The notes under the pieces: model-generated
What the model saw: only the letters and a program-made list of their open reading frames with translations
Databases searched by the model: none
Told to the model about the DNA's origin: nothing
Position numbers and translations under genes: made by a program
Source of the DNA: Luteimonas viscosa
GTDB taxonomy: Bacteria; Pseudomonadota; Gammaproteobacteria; Xanthomonadales; Xanthomonadaceae
DNA length: 64,000 nt
Direction: 5' to 3'
Assembly (NCBI RefSeq): GCF_008244685.1
Contig: NZ_VTFT01000002.1
Coordinates: forward strand, 434,001-498,000
In this document: one piece after another, positions 1 to 6,582 of the stretch
Position numbering within the stretch: position 1 is the stretch's first letter
Layout: every line of letters begins with the position of its first letter

Positions 1-260
1 GCTTCCGCTTCGGCCGGCAGGGCGTCCGCCGGCGCGCACCAGGCGATGCCGACGCGGGCGATGCGTTCGCCGCCATCGATGCGCAGGTTCTCCGGCGAGA
101 GCGTGAATCCGTCGCGCAGCAGTCGCAGGAACAGCGTGCGCTGGCGCGCCACGCCCGGGGGCGCCGCGCGGTCGAGCACCTCGACGAAGTTGATCGCGTT
201 GTCGCTCCCGGAGCGGCGCAGGACTTCCAGCCGGCGGGGATCGCAGCAGTGGTACCTCAT
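1..260 (-). CDS. eCIS baseplate protein, Pvc11-like (N-terminus only, runs off the left edge)
   Basis: This is an open frame from an ATG at 260 that leaves the window at position 1, so only about 86 residues are visible. It starts MRYHCCDPRRLEVL and includes FVEVLDRAAPPGVARQRTLF, the typical opening of the 'putative baseplate assembly protein' (Pvc11/Afp11, gpJ/gp6-like) of contractile injection systems. Family members form the baseplate wedge. The ATG overlaps the TGA of the gp25 gene as ATGA, and its place directly after gp25 matches eCIS and phage-tail order. The family assignment rests on the N-terminus and context only; remaining baseplate, fibre and tail-length genes would lie to the left. 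Confidence 0.75.
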   Translation of the reverse strand, partial: MRYHCCDPRRLEVLRRSGSDNAINFVEVLDRAAPPGVARQRTLFLRLLRDGFTLSPENLRIDGGERIARVGIAWCAPADALPAEAE

Positions 261-628
261 GGCGCGCCGCCTCCGGGAATGTCGATCGCGGCGCTGGCGG
301 TGCTGCCGTCGCGCAGCAGCCGGTAGTCGACGTCGACGCGCAGGGCGCCGTCGTCGTTGCCGATGCGCACCGCGTCGACCGCGATCAGGTGCGAGAGGTG
401 CTGCTGCAGCGAGGACTGCACCAGCATCTGCGCGGTGGCCGCGACCGCGACGCTGTTGGGTTCGAACACCAGCTGCAGCAGGCCGGCGCCGAAGTCGGGG
501 CGCATCACCCGCTCGCCCGGCGCGGTCAGCAGCACCTGGGCGATCAGGTCGCGCACGTGGTCGACGTCGTCGGTGCCGGCGGTGCGGCCGCTGCCGTCGA
601 AGCGATAGGGGAAGTCGAGATGCGGCAT
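257..628 (-). CDS. gp25/W-like baseplate wedge protein (Pvc9-type)
   Basis: A 123-residue protein with the hallmarks of the GPW/gp25 family: DFPYRFDGSGRTAGT near the N-terminus, then VRDLIAQVLLTAPGERVMRPDFGAG in the segment around residues 25-50 (quoted here in two pieces: VRDLIAQVLLTAPGER and VMRPDFGAG). In T4 and in eCIS this lysozyme-fold protein sits in the inner baseplate and contacts the first sheath ring. Length is normal for the family (about 110-140 aa). It lies between the PAAR-like tip gene and the Pvc11-like gene, as expected, and its TGA overlaps the next ATG. Confidence 0.9.
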   Translation of the reverse strand: MPHLDFPYRFDGSGRTAGTDDVDHVRDLIAQVLLTAPGERVMRPDFGAGLLQLVFEPNSVAVAATAQMLVQSSLQQHLSHLIAVDAVRIGNDDGALRVDVDYRLLRDGSTASAAIDIPGGGAP

Positions 629-638
629 GTCGTGCTCC

Positions 639-956
639 TCAGGTCGCCAGCACGCGGGTCTGGCTGGCGACCGCCTGCATTCCGGTGCCCGTGGCGACGC
701 ACAGCGCGGTGCCGCCGACGATCGCCAGCGGCAGCCCGCCCGCGAGCACGCGGGTGGCGCCGACCACCCACTGGCCGGTGGCGCAGAACGGTCCGGACGA
801 CGTGGAGAGCGAGCAAGCTGCGATCACGTAGGGCGTGGTCACCTGCACCACCGGCTGCGCCGACACGCTCACCCGCGGGAACGGCATGGTCGGCACCGCG
901 TTGCCCGCGTGCATGCACAGGACGGTGGCGCCGAGGTGGAGGACGGGCATCGGCAT
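639..956 (-). CDS. PAAR-like spike-tip protein (Pvc10-type)
   Basis: A 105-residue protein beginning MPMPVLHLGATVLCMHAG, rich in small residues and beta-forming segments, with three cysteines after the first (C14, then CSLS, FCATG and LCVATG). PAAR-like proteins cap the central spike with a sharp cone, often holding a metal ion, and pierce the target membrane. Position directly after the gpV-like spike gene and before gp25 matches eCIS order. The classical PAAR triplets are not obvious, so this looks like the diverged 'PAAR-like' form used in eCIS. The function comes from similarity of layout and context. Confidence 0.75.
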   Translation of the reverse strand: MPMPVLHLGATVLCMHAGNAVPTMPFPRVSVSAQPVVQVTTPYVIAACSLSTSSGPFCATGQWVVGATRVLAGGLPLAIVGGTALCVATGTGMQAVASQTRVLAT

Positions 957-957
957 C

Positions 958-1467
958 TCACACCACCGTCAGCGCGCCGAGGTTGATGTCGACGGTGGGC
1001 CCGGTCATGTTGATCGTGGCGCCCTTGCCGTTGGAGATGACGATGCCAACATCGCTGACCGAGATCATCGCGCCGGTGCTGGTCTGGATCAGGATGCCGC
1101 CGGTGGGGCCGGGCACGTCGCTGATGACGAGGCCGTTCTTCGCAAGCGTCTGCAGGGTGATGCCCGACACGCCCGGCGGCACCATGCGCGCCATCACCGG
1201 CACGTCGGCCTCGGCATAGAAGCCGCCGACCCACACCGGGTAGTCCGGATCGCCGCGCTCGAACTCCACCCACACGCCGGCGCCGATCGGCGGCACGGTG
1301 AACATGCCCATGTTCATGCCCGCCACCGGCAGGCACGGCATCGCCCAGCTGCTGAGCAGGTTGCCGCCGACATCCGGCACCTCGACCATCAGCCGGCCCT
1401 TCATCAGCGGATCGATGTTGTTGCGCACCGAGCCGCGGAACTTGCCGTAGTGGCGCTCGCCGCTCAT
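958..1467 (-). CDS. Central spike protein, gpV/gp5/VgrG OB-fold (Pvc8-type)
   Basis: A 169-residue protein starting MSGERHYGKFRGSV, then NNIDPLMKGRLMVEVPDVGG and PPIGAGVWVEFERGDPDYPV, which is the OB-fold signature of gpV/VgrG spike proteins. The C-terminal part (about 105-169) is beta-rich with repeated short strands (ILIQTSTGAMISV, GIVISNGKGATINM), consistent with a beta-helical spike. It forms the needle tip below the hub and carries the PAAR-like cone encoded by the next gene. ATG overlaps the TGA of the hub gene (ATGA). At 169 aa it is a compact eCIS spike with no fused effector domain. Confidence 0.88.
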   Translation of the reverse strand: MSGERHYGKFRGSVRNNIDPLMKGRLMVEVPDVGGNLLSSWAMPCLPVAGMNMGMFTVPPIGAGVWVEFERGDPDYPVWVGGFYAEADVPVMARMVPPGVSGITLQTLAKNGLVISDVPGPTGGILIQTSTGAMISVSDVGIVISNGKGATINMTGPTVDINLGALTVV

Positions 1468-2594
1468 ACCGGCACCGCCGGGACCGTGGAGATCAGCCCG
1501 TTGCGCGCCAGCGAGAAGCTCTGCTTGTAGGCGCCGCGCTCGATCTGGTGGCTGACGCTCTTGACGTAGTACAGGCCGTCGAACGGCAGACCGGCGCCGC
1601 GCACGCCGACCAGCCGTCGCGACTTCAGCAGGCGCCCGTAGCGCGAGACGTCGAGCTGGCCGCTGCCGAACACCGAATCGCTGTTCTGCCCGGCGAACGC
1701 CAGCCCCTTGGCCAGCGCGCCGGCGACGCTCATGTGCGCGGTGTCGGTGAGTTTCTCGATCTTCGGCGGCAGCGGCGGGATCGCGCCCAGGGGCGGATTG
1801 AGCGGGGTGATGTCGGGGATCGGCACGGGAATGCCGACCTTGCTGTTGCTCTCCTGGAAATAGACGATCGGCATCTTCTTGCGCTCGCGATCGAAGTTGA
1901 AACTGATCTGCTCGACGTTGGTCATCGCGTCCATGCCCGTGGTCAGCGCCGGCTGCGGTTCGCCCACGCGGATCTCCGGCCCCCAGTAGGCGAAGCTGGT
2001 GCCCGGCGCGGGGCCCGGTTCGAGGTAGAACACGTAGCCGGCCTCTGCCGCGAGGCGCTTGACGTAGGCGTAGTCGGAGCCCTGCTGGGTGGGAATGCGG
2101 TCGGTGGGCAGCGGCGGCTCGTCGACGATGCTGGGGATCACCAGCGGGATCACGCCGAGCGCGGCGTACTTGGACAGGATCAGCAGCACCCGCGCTGACG
2201 GCGGCATCGCCGGGAACGGCAGGCCGGGGATCTCGATCACATCCATCAGCGCGGAGAGGTCCTTGCCGCGCACCACGAGTTTTGACACGCCGCCGTCGCC
2301 GGGCACGGTGTCGACATGGGTGGCCATGCCGTCGACGATCACCTCGTCGCCGCCGTTGAGCGTCACCACCAGCACCACCCGCATCAGCGGCACGCCGCCC
2401 CCGCCACCGCTGACCAGGAACAGCGTGCGCAGCGGCGAGCGCGCCGGCAGCTCGAAGGTGAGCTCGAACCCGCCCTGCGCATCGCCCGAGCCGGCCTCGA
2501 CCTTGGCCGAGACCAGCGCCTCCACCACCTCGCGCGGCGCCGCCACCGGCACCGGCCCCATCAGCAATGTGAGCTTGACGCCGCGCGGGTCCAC
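1464..2594 (-). CDS. Baseplate hub protein, phage late control gpD/gp27-like
   Basis: A 376-residue protein with GTG start directly after the TGA of the LysM-like gene. The segment RIPTQQGSDYAYVKRLAAEA followed by GYVFYLEPGP is characteristic of gpD/gp27 hub proteins, and the C-terminal SRRLVGVRGAGLPFDGLYYV plus VSHQIERGAYKQSF is the usual end of 'phage late control D' proteins in eCIS loci. The hub trimer joins tube and spike. A mid-protein proline-rich stretch (PPLGAIPPLPPKIEKL) forms a linker. The next gene is the spike, so hub and spike are separate polypeptides here, unlike VgrG. Confidence 0.85.
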   Translation of the reverse strand: MDPRGVKLTLLMGPVPVAAPREVVEALVSAKVEAGSGDAQGGFELTFELPARSPLRTLFLVSGGGGGVPLMRVVLVVTLNGGDEVIVDGMATHVDTVPGDGGVSKLVVRGKDLSALMDVIEIPGLPFPAMPPSARVLLILSKYAALGVIPLVIPSIVDEPPLPTDRIPTQQGSDYAYVKRLAAEAGYVFYLEPGPAPGTSFAYWGPEIRVGEPQPALTTGMDAMTNVEQISFNFDRERKKMPIVYFQESNSKVGIPVPIPDITPLNPPLGAIPPLPPKIEKLTDTAHMSVAGALAKGLAFAGQNSDSVFGSGQLDVSRYGRLLKSRRLVGVRGAGLPFDGLYYVKSVSHQIERGAYKQSFSLARNGLISTVPAVPV

Positions 2595-2939
2595 TCAGCT
2601 GCCTCCCGAGGGGATCGCGACGCGCGCACCCGGCACGTCGGTGAGTTCGAACGGATCGGTGACCGCGTTCGCATCGGCGATCCGCCAGTACGACAGCGGG
2701 CTGCCGAGCGTGCGCGCGGCGAGCAGGTCGGGGCGGTCCACCGCTTCCACCACCGCCTCGACCGCGACCGCGATCGAATGCCGCTGCGGGATGAAGCGTC
2801 GCGCGACATACGCTACGGGTTCGACGCCCGGCGCGGGCGCGTGCAAGGCCAGCGGCACGCCGCGATAGCGGCTCAGCGGATCGAACGGCTCGCTCGGGAT
2901 GGCGCCGGCGTCGATCAGCAACTGGATGGGATCGTTCAT
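2595..2939 (-). CDS. LysM-like eCIS tail/baseplate protein
   Basis: A 114-residue protein whose core is VAYVARRFIPQRHSIAVAVE, then DRPDLLAARTLGSPLSYWRI and ADANAVTDPFELTDVPG. This 'domain boundary, leave the repeat, dwell in the next groove' layout (LAARxLGxPxxYWRIADAN) is the LysM-type fold found in tail protein X and in small eCIS proteins located between tube-initiator and hub genes. In tails such proteins help attach tube and hub. It starts 10 bp after the stop of the HNH-like DUF4157 gene. Family and context agree, although the exact role is not proven for this subtype. Confidence 0.75.
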   Translation of the reverse strand: MNDPIQLLIDAGAIPSEPFDPLSRYRGVPLALHAPAPGVEPVAYVARRFIPQRHSIAVAVEAVVEAVDRPDLLAARTLGSPLSYWRIADANAVTDPFELTDVPGARVAIPSGGS

Positions 2940-2949
2940 CGAAGCTGTC

Positions 2950-4644
2950 TCATATGCCTACCGCTGCAATTCGGAAGTAGCGCCCGTAGCGGCCGGGCCT
3001 GGACTTGAACACCTGCAGCGTCTCGCCGGTGACCGCGGGGCCGGTCGGGGTCTCGCAGTAGCTGACGCGCTGGTGCTGGTTCTGCCGCGGGCCGGCGCTG
3101 CCGTTGGCGTCGGACGACATCGGCCACAGGTTGGTGAAGTCGTCCGGTCCGCTCCATTCGACGTCCTGGACGTGGTCGGCCTGCAGCCCAGACCAGTCGA
3201 ATCCGTAGCGCGCCAGCACGGCGCGGTAATCGGCGGCGCCGCGGCCACGCTCCACCGGCACCAGTTGCATCACCTTGCCGACGCGCGGCCAGTAGCGCTC
3301 GGGCACGCCGATCGGTTCGCCCCGTGCCAGGTGCCGCGGGTTGGCGGGATCGTCGCGTCCGTAGACTTGGGTGCCGATCTGCAGCCGACGCGGATAGAAG
3401 TTGTCGATCCTGGGCTTGTGCCAGGTCATCGGGATCGGGTCGGCGCGAGTCAATCCGGTTGGGAAGCGGCAGCGCGGCGCCGGGTGCGGATCGGTGGGTG
3501 GACGCGGACGCGGCCTGCGCTCGGGCTCCCGGTGCGGCGCCGGGTCCGGCGCCGTGTCGACATCCGGCACGGTATCCACGTCCGGTGCCGGCGGCGCATC
3601 CGGGCTCGGCCTGGCGTCGGGTACCGGCGGCGCGTCTGCAATTGGCGGTGCGTCTGTCACCGGTGGTGCGTCGGGCGCCGGCGGCACGTCGATGATCGGC
3701 GGCGGCCACGGGTCGGAACGGCGGGGCAGGATCAGTTCTCGGATGCTGTTGATCAGGTCCTGCACTGCGCGTTCGTGGGACCGCCGGATCTCCGGGTTCT
3801 GCAACGAGATCCACCACAGCAGCACCAGCACGATGCCCAGGAGCAGCAGCAGCTCCGCGGCGCCCAGCGCCACGCCGGCGACGACGATAAGCGGCGCCGC
3901 CGCTTGCCCTCGCGGACGGAACTGGACATCGGGGATCGGCAACCACGACGGTGCCGTGGCGCGAAGTTGCAGGTACAGCGACTGAAGGGCCAGCACCACG
4001 TGCGAATCAAGCACGATGTCACCCGCGCGCGCGCGGACCGCCGCGCGCAGATCGGCGAGCTGTCGTATCAGTGGATCCGCACGGGCCAACTGGGATGCGA
4101 CCAGATCGGCAACCGACTCGATGCCCCCGGACACGTACGCGCGCATCGCCCGCGCGATATCGACGGACTCCGAGCGCTGCTCGGAGATCGGTGCGCGACC
4201 GGATACGAGCGCCGGCGCCTGCGCCGACAGCATGCGTTGCTCAACGGCCTGTGCTTCGCATTCGAGTGCGCTCGCGGCGCCGTGGTTTCCCAGCGCGCCC
4301 CTGCGCTGCTGTGCGACGTGGGTGAGTTCGTGCGCGATCAAGGCGCGGCCGTGCAGCGTGTCCGGGCGGTAGCGACCCGGCGCGAAGGCGATCTCGTCGC
4401 CGCGCGTGATCGCCAGGGCGCCAGCATCGGCGACATCGCGCGAGCGGCCGCCGCTGGCATGGATGCGTACATTGCCGAAACTTGATCCCAGCTTGCGTTC
4501 CAGGTCCGCGATCAGGTCCGCCGGCAACGCGCCAGTGCTCATCGCGGCGGTCGACACGGCCGCGCGCGGGTGGATGGTCCGCGTGCGTGCCGGCGCGGCC
4601 TGTGGCGCCGGGACGCGGCGCGGGAGAGCGCAGCGCGCGCTCAT
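2950..4644 (-). CDS. DUF4157 (eCIS_core) protein with membrane segment, Pro/Asp repeat linker and HNH-like C-terminus; candidate toxin
   Basis: 564 residues. A DUF4157/eCIS_core domain spans about 35-115 with HELTH at 105-109 (HExxH). A hydrophobic segment lies at about 250-280, followed by a linker (about 310-375) of degenerate PDAPP/ADAPP/PDVDT repeats. The C-terminal domain (about 400-564) holds DHVQDVEW with D490/H491, then N505 in TNLWP and a QNQHQ segment, a D-H...N...H arrangement like HNH nuclease toxins. DUF4157 is known to mark proteins encoded with and probably loaded into eCIS. The nuclease activity is inferred from a short motif only. Start chosen at 4644 because GGGAGG lies 5 bases upstream. 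No immunity gene is evident next to it. Confidence 0.75.
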   Translation of the reverse strand: MSARCALPRRVPAPQAAPARTRTIHPRAAVSTAAMSTGALPADLIADLERKLGSSFGNVRIHASGGRSRDVADAGALAITRGDEIAFAPGRYRPDTLHGRALIAHELTHVAQQRRGALGNHGAASALECEAQAVEQRMLSAQAPALVSGRAPISEQRSESVDIARAMRAYVSGGIESVADLVASQLARADPLIRQLADLRAAVRARAGDIVLDSHVVLALQSLYLQLRATAPSWLPIPDVQFRPRGQAAAPLIVVAGVALGAAELLLLLGIVLVLLWWISLQNPEIRRSHERAVQDLINSIRELILPRRSDPWPPPIIDVPPAPDAPPVTDAPPIADAPPVPDARPSPDAPPAPDVDTVPDVDTAPDPAPHREPERRPRPRPPTDPHPAPRCRFPTGLTRADPIPMTWHKPRIDNFYPRRLQIGTQVYGRDDPANPRHLARGEPIGVPERYWPRVGKVMQLVPVERGRGAADYRAVLARYGFDWSGLQADHVQDVEWSGPDDFTNLWPMSSDANGSAGPRQNQHQRVSYCETPTGPAVTGETLQVFKSRPGRYGRYFRIAAVGI

Positions 4645-4681
4645 GCGCGCCTCCCGCGGCCGGCAGTGGTCGCAGGTCTGC

Positions 4682-5347
4682 TCATTCGCCCAGACTCGTC
4701 AGACCCAGCGTGGATAAGGTCGAGGCGGCCGACTTGGCCGCGAGCGACTCGCGCGCACGCAGGTGGTTGAGGAACAGCGCGCCGCCGCGGTGGCGGAAGC
4801 CGAGGTCGTCGGTGGACAGCACCCGCAGCGACAGGCTCACCTTCGCGCGCAGCGGATTGAGCGCGGCGTCGAAGGCTTCCTCGGTGATCGAAAGTTCGGT
4901 CACCCGCACCGGCGAGATGCGGTTGCGGCCCCAGACGAACAGCACCAGCGGCGCTTCCGCCGGTACGATCTCGAGCACGCCGCTGGCGGCGAGCGCATCG
5001 AGCGCCTGCAGGTCGCCGGTGGACGGATGCACCAGCGATTCCAGCGCGGCCAGCTGCGGTGCGATGCCGTGCTCGACGGTATCGGCATGCTGGGCGGGGA
5101 ACTCGAGCCGGTCGGTGGCGTCGATCTCCGCTTCGAGCCGCAGCGTTTCCACCGCCGGGCCCTTGAGCCGGAACGGCTGCGCACGCTCGCCACCGCCGTC
5201 GCCGCCCGTGCCCTGCACCTGGTAGCTGCGCGCCAGCGAATCCGGGTTGTACTGCAGCGCGATCGTGCGAGTCGGCGCGCCGGTGCCGCCGGGGGGGAGG
5301 ATGACGAGGCCGCCCTTGATGAGCTTCGGGGAAGTGGAGAGGCTCAT
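4682..5347 (-). CDS. CIS_tube-family protein (tube-initiator/LysM-region tail protein, Pvc7-type)
   Basis: A 221-residue protein starting MSLSTSPKLIKGGLVILPPG and continuing TRTIALQYNPDSLARSYQV. This opening (SPKLxKGxLV...xxxLQYNPdxLxRsxQ) is the signature of the CIS tube protein N-terminal family found in nearly all eCIS loci. It joins the inner tube to the hub. Most family members end in a LysM domain, but here that function seems to be supplied by the separate 114-aa gene at 2595-2939. Start is the ATG overlapping the TGA of the preceding DUF4157 gene. The in-frame upstream extension to 5554 is antisense-like arginine-rich sequence and was not used. Confidence 0.88.
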   Translation of the reverse strand: MSLSTSPKLIKGGLVILPPGGTGAPTRTIALQYNPDSLARSYQVQGTGGDGGGERAQPFRLKGPAVETLRLEAEIDATDRLEFPAQHADTVEHGIAPQLAALESLVHPSTGDLQALDALAASGVLEIVPAEAPLVLFVWGRNRISPVRVTELSITEEAFDAALNPLRAKVSLSLRVLSTDDLGFRHRGGALFLNHLRARESLAAKSAASTLSTLGLTSLGE

Positions 5348-6582
5348 GGGGAGGCTCCATCCGCTGCCGCAGCCGGTTCGCGACGGCGACGCGCGGAACC
5401 CGGCGCCCCGATGCGGGCACGCACGAGCTCGATGTAGGGTTCGGAGAGCACGACGGTCTCGATGTCGCGCAGGCGCTGCTGCCCGCCCAGGGCCGTGCCC
5501 GGGTACGCGTCGGCGTTCAACCGCCGCGAGGCTTCGTTGTAGTCGGAGATGCATTCGGCCTGCTGTTCCGCGTTCCAGTCGGCCCAGTCGATGCGGTTGC
5601 GAACGGCGTCGCGCCAGTCGTAGGCGGCGTTGCGGTCGCCGCCGGATACCGCGGCGACCAGCTGTGGCACGAGGCTGGAGGGGATATAGGCCAGGCCACC
5701 GTTCTGGTATTGCCAGACGTGGCCCATCTCGTGCGCGAGCACCAGCGTGCCGGCGTCGGACAGTTCCAGCGTGTCGCCGCTGAAATGCTCGTCCTGCAGG
5801 TTGATGGTGTTGCCGGTCGTGCGCGCGGCGCCCGCGGAGAGCGCGCTGCCGCGGGTGATGGTGACGGCGTCGTAGTCCACCGAGCCGTGGAAGATCTCGC
5901 GCAGGTAGTCCTTCTCCGTACCGCTCAGTCCACGGCTGCGACGCGAGGCCAGGTCGCCCACCACCGCGCCGCCGACCAGACCGGCAAGGCCGCCGACGAT
6001 GCCGCCCACGACCATGCCGACCGGGCCAAGCAGCGACCCGATGGCGACGCCGAGGCCCGCGCCCACCGCACCGCCCAGCGCGCCACCGAGGATCGAGCCC
6101 AGCAGCGAGCGTTGCAGCGTCGGCGGGCCATGGCGGGGCGTCGGCGTTTGCGGCGTCCGTGGCCCTGGAGCGCCGAATTCCGACGAGGCCCGCGCCGCGT
6201 CGCGCTCGGCGGCGCTGTCTTGTGCGTCGACGCGCAATGGGCCGGTCGTGGCCGCCTGTGCATCCTGCTGCATCACGTGGGCGGCCTCGTGCGCGACCAG
6301 CCTGCGGCCGTCGGCGCTGGCCGGTCGATAGGCGCCCGGCGCGAACACGATGTCGTGCCCGACGGTGAAGGCTTCGGCGCCGACGGCGAGCGCGGCGGCG
6401 CCCGCCTCGGCGTCCGCGTGGATGCGGACGTCGGCGAAGTCGCGGCCATAGTGGCGGGCAAGGTCGGTGTTGAGCGGACCCGGCAGTGCCTCCGCGGGAC
6501 GCGACAGCACCCGGCGCACGTCGGCCGCGGGTTCGGATCGCGGCGGAACGCGTGCCGGCAGCGGGCGATCCTGGTCCTTCAT
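5344..6582 (-). CDS. DUF4157 (eCIS_core) protein with glycine-zipper segment and second HExxH motif; candidate effector
   Basis: 412 residues. An N-terminal DUF4157 domain (about 30-110) has HEAAH at 98-102, so the HExxH shape is kept. A glycine-zipper hydrophobic block at about 160-211 (SLLGSILGGALGGAVGAGL and GGIVGGLAGLVGGAVVGDLA) looks able to insert in membranes. The C-terminal half carries a second zincin-like motif, HEMGH at 284-288 in LVLAHEMGHVWQYQNG, with EQQAE about 50 residues later as a possible third ligand. This architecture is seen in eCIS/T6SS-linked DUF4157 proteins. ATGA overlaps join it to both neighbours, so it is co-expressed with structural genes. Protease activity is inferred, not shown. 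Confidence 0.78.
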   Translation of the reverse strand: MKDQDRPLPARVPPRSEPAADVRRVLSRPAEALPGPLNTDLARHYGRDFADVRIHADAEAGAAALAVGAEAFTVGHDIVFAPGAYRPASADGRRLVAHEAAHVMQQDAQAATTGPLRVDAQDSAAERDAARASSEFGAPGPRTPQTPTPRHGPPTLQRSLLGSILGGALGGAVGAGLGVAIGSLLGPVGMVVGGIVGGLAGLVGGAVVGDLASRRSRGLSGTEKDYLREIFHGSVDYDAVTITRGSALSAGAARTTGNTINLQDEHFSGDTLELSDAGTLVLAHEMGHVWQYQNGGLAYIPSSLVPQLVAAVSGGDRNAAYDWRDAVRNRIDWADWNAEQQAECISDYNEASRRLNADAYPGTALGGQQRLRDIETVVLSEPYIELVRARIGAPGSARRRREPAAAADGASP

